Notes under the pieces: model-generated
Seen by the model: only the letters and a program-made list of their open reading frames with translations
What the model was told of the DNA's origin: nothing
Databases searched by the model: none
Program-made: the position numbers and the translations under genes
Part shown: piece by piece, positions 18,488 through 27,225 of the stretch
Layout of the letters: every line of letters starts with the position of its first letter
How positions within the stretch are numbered: the first letter of the stretch is position 1
NCBI RefSeq assembly: GCF_900143075.1
Contig: NZ_FRCY01000007.1
Location: forward strand, 124,001-188,000
DNA length: 64,000 bases
Source of the DNA: Cyclobacterium lianum
Lineage (GTDB): Bacteria; Bacteroidota; Bacteroidia; Cytophagales; Cyclobacteriaceae
Reading direction: 5' to 3'

Positions 18488-19495
18488 ATGAAGGCGATCA
18501 GTTGCGAACGACCTGGTTCATTGGTACACCGAGAGGTCAGAAAACCTGATACAGGCAAAGGAGATATACTTGTAAAAATCGAAAGGATAGGAGTTTGTGG
18601 TACGGATCTACACGCTTTTGCCGGAAACCAGGCCTTTTTTACCTATCCCCGTATCTTAGGTCATGAAATTGCAGCGACTGTGTGTAAAAGCCATGACTCC
18701 GGGCTTCAGGCAGGAGACCCTGTGGTGGTCATACCCTACATCCACTGTGGCTTATGCAAGGCATGCAAGTCTGGGAAAACAAATTGCTGCTCAAACCTCA
18801 AAGTACTGGGCGTCCACACAGATGGGGCCATGCAGGAATACATGGCCCTTCCCGAGCAGCTTTTGCTTCGCGGTCACGGTTTAAGCTGGGAGGAATTGGC
18901 GATTGTTGAACCCTTGTCCGTCGCAGCCCATGCGGTGAGCCGGGGGGGCATCAATGAGGGAGATGAAGTACTGATAATGGGTTGCGGTCCGATAGGATTG
19001 GCCCTGATGGTTTTCGCAGATCTTGCCGGCGCGCAGGTGACTGCCCTGGATACAAATCCTGTTCGCCTCGAGTTGGCAAAAAACCATTTCCATGCGCAAA
19101 GCACCATTGATGCCAATAAGCTTGCCGCTGATCCGGAATACAAGACTCAGTATACGAGCAGGTTTGATCTTGTATTCGATGCTACCGGTAACAAACAAGC
19201 CATGGAGTCCGGCCCCTATTATGCAGACCATGGGGGAAAATATATATTGGTAGGGCTGTATAAGGAAAGCTTATCTTTTCACCATCCCTCTCTGCATGCA
19301 CGCGAATTGAGTCTGCTTTGCAGCAGAAATGCGACCCGCTCCGATTTTCTTCAGGTGATGGAAATACTGAGACTGAAAAAGTTCCCTACCAAATGGTACC
19401 ACAGCCATGACCTGACTTTTGACCAGGTCCCGGATAGGTTTGGCCAATTGACCGATCCATCCAATAATGTAATCAAAGCCATGATTCGGCTTTAA
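18488..19495 (+). CDS. Zinc-dependent alcohol/sugar dehydrogenase (MDR family)
   Basis: 335-residue medium-chain dehydrogenase of the threonine/sorbitol/galactitol dehydrogenase branch. Catalytic zinc ligands: Cys in VCGTDLHAF (about residue 37), the His-Glu pair in LGHEIAAT (about 59-60), and a Glu in ELAIVEPLSVAAHAV. The structural zinc loop is present as CGLCKACKSGKTNCC (about 89-103). The Rossmann motif is VLIMGCGPIGLA with the acidic cofactor residue in TALDTN, suggesting NAD+. Likely oxidises a polyol or sugar alcohol; substrate not predictable. Monocistronic in appearance, divergent from the Ldh2-type gene. Confidence 0.9.
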   Translation: MKAISCERPGSLVHREVRKPDTGKGDILVKIERIGVCGTDLHAFAGNQAFFTYPRILGHEIAATVCKSHDSGLQAGDPVVVIPYIHCGLCKACKSGKTNCCSNLKVLGVHTDGAMQEYMALPEQLLLRGHGLSWEELAIVEPLSVAAHAVSRGGINEGDEVLIMGCGPIGLALMVFADLAGAQVTALDTNPVRLELAKNHFHAQSTIDANKLAADPEYKTQYTSRFDLVFDATGNKQAMESGPYYADHGGKYILVGLYKESLSFHHPSLHARELSLLCSRNATRSDFLQVMEILRLKKFPTKWYHSHDLTFDQVPDRFGQLTDPSNNVIKAMIRL

Positions 19496-19590
19496 AATAC
19501 AACCATTAAAAATAACTTTGTACCGATTGTGGAGAGGTTTTTGTGTTTCGCTTTTAAAATATCAAGATTGAAAGCGGAAAGAGAGCGGTT

Positions 19591-20064
19591 ATGAATAAAT
19601 TATTGCTGTTGTTACTCACTATTTTCGGATTGGTGTCTGTTCCGTCCTTTTCCGATGGACAGGTACCCGGAGATTATCAGGTACTGAAAACGAATAGTGC
19701 CTATGTCATCAAAACAAAATCGATAGATTATACCCGCATAGACACCGAAAGGCTGACCCTGGACTGTTCTTCCACTGAATTGAGTAAGGAATTGAACTTT
19801 GACCTGATTGCCCATTATTTTGATGAGGAGACGAAATCTCTGTTTCGAAACATCAAAATACAGTCACGGGTATATATTGATATACGTGGTGATGTGCAGG
19901 AGTTATACTTTATTTGTGAGCAAGACCCTGAAGAGCTTGCTGTTGATTTTAGAAAGCTGGAGGAAGTGATCCGGAGAAAAATGAAAGTTGAAGAAAACAA
20001 GGACTGCCTGACAAAGTTTGAAGATAAGTTTATCAGTTGGTATATTCCGCTCTACAATTACTAG
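19591..20064 (+). CDS. Secreted hypothetical protein
   Basis: 157 residues with a clean Sec signal peptide (MNKLLLLLLTIFGLVSVPSFSDGQ, cleavage near residue 24). The mature part of about 130 residues alternates beta strands and helices (FRNIKIQSRVYIDIRGDVQELYFICEQDPEELAVDFRKLEEVIRRKMK). It has three cysteines. I do not recognise the family. The strand-helix layout near residues 90-130 vaguely recalls TonB C-terminal-like folds, but no key residue supports that. It is followed by a bidirectional terminator. Confidence 0.65.
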   Translation: MNKLLLLLLTIFGLVSVPSFSDGQVPGDYQVLKTNSAYVIKTKSIDYTRIDTERLTLDCSSTELSKELNFDLIAHYFDEETKSLFRNIKIQSRVYIDIRGDVQELYFICEQDPEELAVDFRKLEEVIRRKMKVEENKDCLTKFEDKFISWYIPLYNY

Positions 20065-20130
20065 CGCCTGATCGATAATCCAGAAGGTTTCGTGACAACA
20101 TCTGGTCAAAGCCTGCATAAGGTATATCAA

Positions 20131-20162
20131 AAAAAGCCCGGAAATCAATCCGGGCTTTTTTA
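20131..20162. terminator. Bidirectional terminator between convergent genes
   Basis: AAAAAGCCCGG (20131-20141) and CCGGGCTTTTT (20150-20160) form a perfect 11-bp stem with an 8-base loop. A-run and T-run on the two sides allow it to serve both the secreted protein gene (plus) and glnN (minus). Confidence 0.9.
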
Positions 20163-20182
20163 TGATTTGTTTTTGTGTCAAA

Positions 20183-22345
20183 TTACTTCAGAAAAAGCAT
20201 TTCTCTGTATTTAACCAGAGGCCAATACTCATCGTCTACCAGCAGTTCTAATTTATCCACTGCATACCGGATCTTGTCAAAGTAAGCATCTTTCACCTCT
20301 GTACTGTAAAGCTTGGCTTTTTCGGTGATATTCTCGACTTTATTGACCCTTTTACGGGCTTCGATCATATTACTCACATTGGACTTGAGTGCTTCAATGT
20401 GTTTGGAAACCTCCTCGATAGTTTCAATGGCTGCACGGTGATCAAGACCCAAGCCTTTCAGCCCATTTGCATTGACAATCAACTGGTTCTGATAGCGAAT
20501 AGCGGTAGGAATGATATGATTCAGGGCCAGATCTCCCATTACTCTTGATTCAATCTGTACTTTCATCACGTAGTTTTCCAACCTGATCTCATGGCGGGCA
20601 TGTAGTTCCTTTTCGTTCAGCACATTGTGCCGCTTGTAAAGGTCCGTTACCTGCTTGGACAACAAAACATCCAGGGCTTCAGCAGTACTTTTCAAGTTGG
20701 AAAGGCCTCTTTTTTCTGCTTCCTTTTCCCATTCTTCGGAGTAGCCGTCTCCCTCAAATCTGATTTTCTTGCTTTCTTTGATGTATTTCCTCAACACATT
20801 AACGATGGCAATTTTCTTCTCCTTACCACCTTCTATCTCTTTATCGATATCCTTTTTGAGTTCCTTCAATACATCAGCGACAATCACATTCAGGGCAGTC
20901 ATGGGTCCTGCGGGATTGGCGCTGGAACCTACAGCTCTGAATTCAAATTTGTTACCGGTGAAGGCAAAAGGTGAGGTTCTGTTTCTGTCGGTATTGTCCA
21001 ATATGATTTCAGGAATTTTGGATATCCCCAGCTTCATGTACATATTGTCTCCCTTCTCGATCTTGATATTGCCATTTTTCTCCAGTTCGTCCAGAATACC
21101 GGTAAGGGTCGAACCAAGAAACACGGAGATGATGGCCGGCGGGGCCTCATTGGCTCCCAACCTGAAATCGTTGCCTGCAGAAGCAATGCTGGCTCTCAGC
21201 AGATCTGCATTTTTATATACCGCTTTGAGCGTAGCCACCAGAAAGCAGAGGAATTGCAGGTTTTCGCGAGCCGAATTACTGGGTTGAAATAAGTTTACAC
21301 CGGTGTCGGTGATGAGAGACCAGTTGTTGTGTTTACCACTACCATTAAGACCGGCAAAAGGTTTTTCGTGGAACAAAACCTTTAATCCATGCTTCTCAGC
21401 GACTTTTTCCATCACATCCATCAGCAGCAGGTTGTGATCGGTAGCCTTATTGATGTCTTCAAACAAGGGAGCCACTTCAAACTGTCCGGGGGCCACTTCA
21501 TTGTGTCGGGTGGAAACAGGAATACCCAATTTTAAGGCCTCAATTTCAAAATCCTTCATGTACTCCTTCACCCGTGAAGGTATGGAACCAAAGTAATGGT
21601 CGTCCAATTGCTGTCCTCTGGCTGGATTATGGCCAAAAACAGTTCTTCCTGCCATTACCAGATCCGGACGAGTGGCATATAGTGCCCTGTCGATGACAAA
21701 ATACTCCTGCTCTACCCCCAGAGAGGGGTTCACTTTTCTTACATTTCGATCAAAATACTGGCAAATTTCAACTGCAGCATTATTGATAGCTTCAGTTGAT
21801 CTAATGAGTGGGGTTTTAAAATCCAGGGCTTCGCCTGTGAAAGAAACAAAAATTGTTGGAATGCAAAGGGTCTGATTGAAAATGAAGATGGGTGAGCTGG
21901 GATCCCAGGCAGTGTAGCCACGGGCTTCAAAGGTAGTCCTTATACCCCCGCTAGGGAAAGAAGAGGCATCAGGTTCCTGCTGAACCAGCGCGCTGCCCTT
22001 GAATTTTTCCATGCCGGACAAGGCATCAAAAAAGGTGTCGTGCTTTTCTGCAGTGGATCCGGTCAGGGGTTGAAACCAGTGGGTATAATGGGTGGCTCCT
22101 TTACCCAATGCCCAGCTTTTGACAGCCGTTGCGACCTCGTCTGCAGTAGACATATCAATCTTAGTCCCCTTTTCGATTGCTGTACTGACTTTCTTGAAAA
22201 CAGGAGTCGCCAGGGTTTCCTGCATCTCTTTCAAGCCAAAAACCTGCGATCCAAAATAGTCGGAAATTTTTAAAGAGGGCGCAACGGCAGAAACCTGCGG
22301 TCTGGCCTGCACCTTCATTAATGCTTTTTGTCTTAATGTTGCCAT
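20183..22345 (-). CDS. glnN: Glutamine synthetase type III
   Basis: 720-residue GSIII, the large cytosolic dodecameric glutamine synthetase common in Bacteroidota; it makes glutamine from glutamate, ammonia and ATP. Landmarks: the type III signature THYTHWFQPLTGSTAEKHD (about 80-98), metal-binding and substrate regions VEQEYFVIDR (Glu pair, about residue 210), STRHNEVAPGQFEVAP, HEKPFAGLNGSGKHNNWSL and the Arg-containing NRTSPFAFTGNKFEFRAVGSSANPAGPMTALN. Length is typical (about 700-730, against 450 for GSI). It has its own promoter with both consensus elements and ends at a shared terminator. No PII or ammonium transporter gene is adjacent. Confidence 0.97.
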   Translation of the reverse strand: MATLRQKALMKVQARPQVSAVAPSLKISDYFGSQVFGLKEMQETLATPVFKKVSTAIEKGTKIDMSTADEVATAVKSWALGKGATHYTHWFQPLTGSTAEKHDTFFDALSGMEKFKGSALVQQEPDASSFPSGGIRTTFEARGYTAWDPSSPIFIFNQTLCIPTIFVSFTGEALDFKTPLIRSTEAINNAAVEICQYFDRNVRKVNPSLGVEQEYFVIDRALYATRPDLVMAGRTVFGHNPARGQQLDDHYFGSIPSRVKEYMKDFEIEALKLGIPVSTRHNEVAPGQFEVAPLFEDINKATDHNLLLMDVMEKVAEKHGLKVLFHEKPFAGLNGSGKHNNWSLITDTGVNLFQPSNSARENLQFLCFLVATLKAVYKNADLLRASIASAGNDFRLGANEAPPAIISVFLGSTLTGILDELEKNGNIKIEKGDNMYMKLGISKIPEIILDNTDRNRTSPFAFTGNKFEFRAVGSSANPAGPMTALNVIVADVLKELKKDIDKEIEGGKEKKIAIVNVLRKYIKESKKIRFEGDGYSEEWEKEAEKRGLSNLKSTAEALDVLLSKQVTDLYKRHNVLNEKELHARHEIRLENYVMKVQIESRVMGDLALNHIIPTAIRYQNQLIVNANGLKGLGLDHRAAIETIEEVSKHIEALKSNVSNMIEARKRVNKVENITEKAKLYSTEVKDAYFDKIRYAVDKLELLVDDEYWPLVKYREMLFLK

Positions 22346-22375
22346 TGTTTTAGTTTATGGTTTAAAAACTACTTA

Positions 22376-22408
22376 CAAAATTAGAAAAATAAATGAGTCT
22401 TTAGCAAA
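22376..22408 (-). promoter_or_regulatory. glnN promoter
   Basis: On the minus strand, TTTG (22408-22405), a 21-base spacer, then TAATTTTG (22383-22376) match the Bacteroidota TTTG-N19-21-TAnnTTTG consensus at both elements. The -7 element is 31 bases ahead of the glnN ATG. Confidence 0.75.
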
Positions 22409-22545
22409 AATGGTAAAAAATCAGGGTCAATCTCTGTAAAATTACACATTTGACAACGTTTGAAGCAGAAATATCCATCAAACAGGGAGCGAAAATCGAT
22501 TTTTCCGCAAAATTTTACAAAAATGGAAAACTCCCTGATATTCCT

Positions 22546-22553
22546 TAACTTTG
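22546..22553 (+). promoter_or_regulatory. Candidate -7 element of the mtaB promoter
   Basis: TAACTTTG matches TAnnTTTG exactly and lies 27 bases before the TTG start at 22580. No clear -33 element was found. Confidence 0.55.
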
Positions 22554-22579
22554 CCCTCCGAAATTAAATGGTCTGAAAA

Positions 22580-23902
22580 TTGAAAAAAGTTGCATTTTAT
22601 ACGCTGGGCTGCAAGTTAAACTATGCAGAAACCTCTACCATCAGCAGGATGTTTGAGCAAAAAGGCTACCAGAAGGTAGGCTTTGAGGAACATCCGGACA
22701 TCTTTATCATCAATACCTGTTCGGTGACCGAAAATGCAGATAAAAAATGTAAGAAAATTGTCCGTGAGGCCAGGAAAATATCCCCTGCCGGGTTTGTGGC
22801 CATTATCGGATGTTATGCGCAGCTCAAACCTCAGGAGATCGCTTCTATACCGGGAGTGGATGCGGTATTGGGTGCTGCAGAAAAATTCCGGCTTATCGAA
22901 CTACTGGACGGCTTTGCGGCCAGACAGGAAGCACAGGTTTTTGCCAGCGAGATCAAAGAGGCCAGGGATTTCAATCACGCCTTTAGTATGCATGACAGGA
23001 CAAGGACCTTTTTAAAAGTACAGGACGGTTGCAATTATGGCTGTGCTTTCTGTACCATACCCCTGGCCAGGGGCAAGAGCAGGAGCGACACTATAGCAAA
23101 TATTCTTGACGCTGCCAGGGAGATTGGCCAAACGGAAGTTAAGGAAGTGGTGCTTACCGGGGTAAACATCGGTGATTTCGGCATACAAAATGGCAAGCGT
23201 AAGGAAAGCTTTCTAGATTTGATCATGGCGCTGGATCAGGTGGAAGGGATAGCCCGGTTCCGCATTTCCTCTATAGAGCCCAATCTGCTGACAAACGAAG
23301 CCATCCAATTTGTCGCTGAATCCAGGCATTTTGTACCTCATTTTCACATCCCCCTGCAATCGGGCAGCAACACCCTTTTGAGAAAAATGGGGAGGCGCTA
23401 CCTGCGTGAATTGTACGAAGACCGTGTATACCGGATCAAAAGTCTGATGCCCCACTGTTGTATTGGAGCTGACGTGATCGTTGGCTTTCCGGGTGAAACG
23501 GAGGAATTGTTTTTGGAAACCTACGAGTTTCTCAAGGAATTGCCGCTGTCTTATTTACATGTATTCACCTATTCGGAAAGGGCCAATACCCGGGCAGCGG
23601 AAATGGACGAAGCTGTACCTATGAAAATCAGAAACAAGAGGTCAAAGATGCTACGGATTTTGTCCGAGAAGAAAAGGAGAGCATTTTACGAGGAAAATCT
23701 GGGAAAAACTTTTCAGGTACTCTTTGAAGAAGACGTTGATGCAGGCCAGATGCATGGCTTCACAGAAAACTACATCCGGGTAAGGGCCAAATATGATCCC
23801 CTTTTGATCAATGAGATAAAAGAGGTTAGCCTGAGTGAAATCAACGAAAAAGGATTGGCAGACGTCCTGGAACCCGAAACCAGCCTGCTCAGCCATGGTT
23901 AG
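22580..23902 (+). CDS. mtaB: tRNA (t6A37) C2-methylthiotransferase MtaB
   Basis: 440-residue radical-SAM methylthiotransferase, making ms2t6A at position 37 of ANN-decoding tRNAs. The N-terminal UPF0004 domain has Cys11, Cys47 and Cys78 (LGCKLNY, INTCSV, IGCYA), which hold one 4Fe-4S cluster. The radical-SAM CxxxCxxC is at Cys151, Cys155 and Cys158 (DGCNYGCAFCTIP), followed by SGSNTLLRKMGRRY, and the C-terminus carries a TRAM-like RNA-binding region. The start is TTG at 22580: it gives the family start (KKVAFYTLGCKLNYAE), while the only nearby ATG (22568) runs straight into a stop. The TTG and the -7 element 27 bases upstream agree. Confidence 0.95.
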   Translation: MKKVAFYTLGCKLNYAETSTISRMFEQKGYQKVGFEEHPDIFIINTCSVTENADKKCKKIVREARKISPAGFVAIIGCYAQLKPQEIASIPGVDAVLGAAEKFRLIELLDGFAARQEAQVFASEIKEARDFNHAFSMHDRTRTFLKVQDGCNYGCAFCTIPLARGKSRSDTIANILDAAREIGQTEVKEVVLTGVNIGDFGIQNGKRKESFLDLIMALDQVEGIARFRISSIEPNLLTNEAIQFVAESRHFVPHFHIPLQSGSNTLLRKMGRRYLRELYEDRVYRIKSLMPHCCIGADVIVGFPGETEELFLETYEFLKELPLSYLHVFTYSERANTRAAEMDEAVPMKIRNKRSKMLRILSEKKRRAFYEENLGKTFQVLFEEDVDAGQMHGFTENYIRVRAKYDPLLINEIKEVSLSEINEKGLADVLEPETSLLSHG

Positions 23903-23997
23903 CAGGCTATTCGTAGCTTTACTACCGCTGGTAATTTTTTAGCGTATTTTATCCCCTTTTTAATGCGGAAATCGCATGGATAACTTAAATTGACGGG

Positions 23998-26082
23998 ATG
24001 ATACGCAAAAATTACATTTCTCTGAGACCTTTCCTGCAGCGCAGGAAAACATATCATGCCCTGATTTTATGTATCATTTGGGCCTGTTACTTTTCTACCC
24101 CATCCCTGGCCCAGAATCAAGATCCGCTGCAACCTATTCTGCTTTCAGAAGATGGAAGCTGGTGCTGGTTTCAGGACAAGCGGGCATTGCTGCTGGACGA
24201 CAAAGTTATTTTTACCGGCGTCACTTCAGAGGGGTTCAATACGGTAAGCGAATGGGATCTGTCAGACAATGAGACCTATACCAAGGTACTGACCAAGGGA
24301 AGCCTGCCAGCAGACGATCACAACGTAGGTGCATTGATGCTGAGACCGGATGGTAAGCTGCTTACCGTCTATGCCGGACACAGCATCGACAGCCTGGTAA
24401 GGTACCGAAGTACACGCACAGGTGCAGAAATCCGGGACTGGGAGGAGGAATCGGTGGTCAAAACCAATGGAAGGGTTTGCTATTCCAACCTTTTTCACCT
24501 GAAATCCACCGGTGAAACCTTCAATTTTTTCCGGGGAAACGGGAATAACCCACATTATCTGCTTTCTGAAGATGATGGGGAAAGCTGGCGGTTTGGAGGA
24601 AGGCTGTTTCAGTTTGAAGGTCGATCCTACCTCAAATATGCGTCAGATGGAGCGCAGCGTATACATTTTATCACCACCGACGGCCATCCCCGGTATTTCA
24701 ACAACAACATTTATCACGGCTACATCGAAAACGGAAAGGCCTACCGGTCCGACGGCAGCTTGGTAGGCCCGTTAAGCACGACCGATACCAGCAATTTACG
24801 GCCTGCTGATTTTACCCTGGTTTACGACGGCGACCTGGAAACCCGTACCGATGTAGCCTGGACCAGCGACATGCAGTTGGATGAGTCAGGCTTGCCTTAT
24901 TTTGTTTATTCAGTGACCAAAGACCCTATATCCCGGGGAGAGACCATACAGACCAGTCTGGGAGGTATGGATCACCGCTACCACTATGCCCGCTGGACCG
25001 GCCGAGAATGGCTGACGAATGAGATCGCTTATGCAGGAAGCCGACTTTATCCCGGGGAAAACGAATATACCGGACTGATCAGCCTGCACCCTCATGACAA
25101 AAATATCCTCTACTTTTCCGCTGATGTGCACCCCGCCACCGGGGATCCACTTTTGGTAAATGGTGAAAGAAGGTATGAGATATTCAGGGCAGAAAGAAGA
25201 GACGAAGAAAGCGAATGGCAGTTTAGTCCCGTAACCTTCCAGTCTGAAGAAGACAATATACGTCCGCTGGTACTGGCAGACCAGGAAAAGGAGATCGTAC
25301 TTTGGCTCTCCGGTCGCTACAGCAGTTACCGGGATTACAAATTGAAGGTATTCGGTAAGGTTTTACCCAAACGTAAAAACAATCGGGCGGAATCAGATAA
25401 AAAAATCACATTCCTGATCAGCGTGGATCCGGACAATTACGCAGCAGACATGACCATTCCCTATTTTGCGATGAAACTGGCCAAAGAGAAAGGATACGAA
25501 ACGCAGGTCATCACCGGTGAAGGTGAAAAGAATGCATTTCTATTGCCCGGTCTGGATTCCGTCACAAACAGTGATCTGCTGGTACTGTTTTTAAGACGTG
25601 TCGCGCTTTCCAAAACCCAAATGGCATATATCAAAAACCATATCAAGGAAGGCAAACCGATCCTGGGTATACGCACTGCCAACCACGCTTTTTCGGTCAG
25701 AGAGGAGCCTATTCCCGATGGGTTTGAAGATTGGTGGGAATTCGTTCCGGATGTATTGGGGCATGAAAATCAGGGCTATGGACCAGCACGGGACAGCACC
25801 TCCATAATACCGGTCAAAAAACCAGGCCGAGGCCTTTTAAAGGGTATTCCGGATCAGCCCTGGACAAGCCAGGGTAACCTTTATCTCATGGGAAATAGCC
25901 TGGACCCTGATGCCCGGGTATTGCTCAGGGGTAACTCAGCCAGTCATGAAGCTCCAATAGCTTACACCAGAAAATCTGGCAAAAGTAAAGTCTTTTATAC
26001 TTCCCTGGGCTATCCTACCGATTTCACCCATGCCTCGTTCCTCCAACTGTTGGAAAATGCAATCGCCTGGACATTAAAATAG
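23998..26082 (+). CDS. Secreted BNR-type beta-propeller protein fused to a ThuA-like domain
   Basis: 694 residues. A signal peptide (positively charged start, then ILCIIWACYFSTPSLAQ) is followed by a BNR_4-type propeller of about 430 residues, recognised from SEDGSWCWFQDKRALLLDDKVIFTGVTSEG (about 50-80), DDHNVGALMLRPDGKLLTVYAGH, FFRGNGNNPHYLLSEDDGESW (an Asp-box) and DILYFS-type strands. Residues about 465-694 form a ThuA-like class I amidotransferase fold domain (GKPILGIRTANHAF, HENQGYGPARDSTSIIPV, YTSLGYPTDFTHASFLQLLENAIAW). The BNR_4 fold is shared with ulvan lyase families PL24/PL25, so polysaccharide lyase or binding activity is possible, but catalytic residues cannot be assigned here. 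No SusC/D pair is adjacent. It is 54 bases ahead of the DUF1080 gene in the same direction. Confidence 0.8.
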   Translation: MIRKNYISLRPFLQRRKTYHALILCIIWACYFSTPSLAQNQDPLQPILLSEDGSWCWFQDKRALLLDDKVIFTGVTSEGFNTVSEWDLSDNETYTKVLTKGSLPADDHNVGALMLRPDGKLLTVYAGHSIDSLVRYRSTRTGAEIRDWEEESVVKTNGRVCYSNLFHLKSTGETFNFFRGNGNNPHYLLSEDDGESWRFGGRLFQFEGRSYLKYASDGAQRIHFITTDGHPRYFNNNIYHGYIENGKAYRSDGSLVGPLSTTDTSNLRPADFTLVYDGDLETRTDVAWTSDMQLDESGLPYFVYSVTKDPISRGETIQTSLGGMDHRYHYARWTGREWLTNEIAYAGSRLYPGENEYTGLISLHPHDKNILYFSADVHPATGDPLLVNGERRYEIFRAERRDEESEWQFSPVTFQSEEDNIRPLVLADQEKEIVLWLSGRYSSYRDYKLKVFGKVLPKRKNNRAESDKKITFLISVDPDNYAADMTIPYFAMKLAKEKGYETQVITGEGEKNAFLLPGLDSVTNSDLLVLFLRRVALSKTQMAYIKNHIKEGKPILGIRTANHAFSVREEPIPDGFEDWWEFVPDVLGHENQGYGPARDSTSIIPVKKPGRGLLKGIPDQPWTSQGNLYLMGNSLDPDARVLLRGNSASHEAPIAYTRKSGKSKVFYTSLGYPTDFTHASFLQLLENAIAWTLK

Positions 26083-26136
26083 CCCTTTCTACAATATTAT
26101 AGTGTAAATGATCGTACAAAACACAAATAAAAAACC

Positions 26137-26847
26137 ATGATAAATATCCCAAAATCACTTGCCTGCATCTTAGCAGTATTCGCTTTTTGCCCAATTTTAT
26201 TTGTCTCATATGCATCTGCCCAGTCAACTGAATATGAAGTACTATTTGACGGAAAAACGGTAGAAAAATGGAGAAGCAAGCAAGCCAATACATTTCCCGA
26301 AAAGGGGTGGAAGGTAGCAGATGGAATGCTGTATCTGGAAAGTAAGGGTGGAGGTGATATCATTACGCGGGAAAAATACGGTGATTTTGAACTGGTATTT
26401 GAATTTAAGCTTACTGAAGGTGCCAACAGTGGTATTAAATATTTTGTAGATACGCTTTACCATGAAAAGACAGGCAAAATGATGGTGAATGGTCCCGAGT
26501 ATCAGATCATTGACGACTACAATTATCCGGGTATCAAAGAGGACCCCAATGGCCTGAGTTCCACAGCAGCAGCCTACCTTTTTTATGCCCCCAAAAACAA
26601 GCAGCTTAATCCCCATGGAGAGTGGAACTCCGGAAAAATAGTGGCGAGGGGTAAACAGGTTTCGCATTGGTTAAACGGGAAAAAAGTAGTCAGCTATACC
26701 AGAGGCAGTAAAGATTTTCTCAAAAGGAAAGAGGAAAACAAGTTTAAAGAGGATACGCAGTATGGAGAATTGGAGGAGGGCCACATTCTCCTGACTGACC
26801 ACGGCGACAAGGTTTACTTCAGAAACATCAAAATCAGAAAGCGATAA
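26137..26847 (+). CDS. DUF1080 (3-keto-disaccharide hydrolase-like) secreted protein
   Basis: 236 residues with signal peptide (about 1-28, ending SYASAQS) and a single DUF1080/LamG-like jelly-roll domain. Signature: EVLFDGKTVEKWRS, KGWKVADGMLYLESKGGGDIITREKYGDFELVFEFKLTEGANSGIKYFV, GPEYQIIDDYNYP and the closing ILLTDHGDKVYFRNIKIRK. The family includes 3-keto-glycoside hydrolases acting on oxidised disaccharides in the periplasm and many proteins of unknown specificity. It follows the BNR-ThuA gene and is probably cotranscribed with it, supporting a role in degradation of an external glycan. No dehydrogenase of the 3-keto sugar pathway is next to it. Confidence 0.88.
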   Translation: MINIPKSLACILAVFAFCPILFVSYASAQSTEYEVLFDGKTVEKWRSKQANTFPEKGWKVADGMLYLESKGGGDIITREKYGDFELVFEFKLTEGANSGIKYFVDTLYHEKTGKMMVNGPEYQIIDDYNYPGIKEDPNGLSSTAAAYLFYAPKNKQLNPHGEWNSGKIVARGKQVSHWLNGKKVVSYTRGSKDFLKRKEENKFKEDTQYGELEEGHILLTDHGDKVYFRNIKIRKR

Positions 26848-27180
26848 CCAGAATTCACAACACAACGCTTTCTTTGGTCAAAGAATGGACCGAGGACCCA
26901 CAAGGGTGTAGTTATTTGATTTTCCTATGCATCCTGGTGCAGGCTTTGTGCTTTTGCGATGAATCGATTTGGTCCGTTCGCTTGTTATTCCTCCCTGCCC
27001 CATCCCTCCTGCCGATGATGTCCATTATACTGCAAATACAGCTCGTCATCCCGGTTTAGGTTTTATATAGCTATTCTCTCAAAACTGGAATAAGTCAATT
27101 TTCTATGGCTTATCACTCTGAAGCGTAAAATTGAAGGAATAGCCAGCTTTCCCAACTGAAACTCAATATTGACAATTTGA
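26848..27180. other. Non-coding gap between convergent genes
   Basis: About 330 bases with no convincing gene; short frames on both strands lack family resemblance. It contains a small inverted repeat, TTCTTTG-GT-CAAAGAA at 26870-26885, 23 bases after the DUF1080 stop, and ends in a larger hairpin at 27181-27218. Confidence 0.4.
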
Positions 27181-27225
27181 CTGACTTCCACATGATTTTC
27201 AGGGCATGTGGAAGTCAGGTTTTTA
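27181..27225. terminator. Perfect 14-bp hairpin, probable terminator
   Basis: CTGACTTCCACATG (27181-27194) and CATGTGGAAGTCAG (27205-27218) are perfectly complementary around a 10-base loop, followed on the plus strand by GTTTTTAT. It touches the 3' end of the minus-strand toroid gene. The T-run favours termination of plus-strand transcripts from the DUF1080 gene more than 330 bases upstream. Confidence 0.6.
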
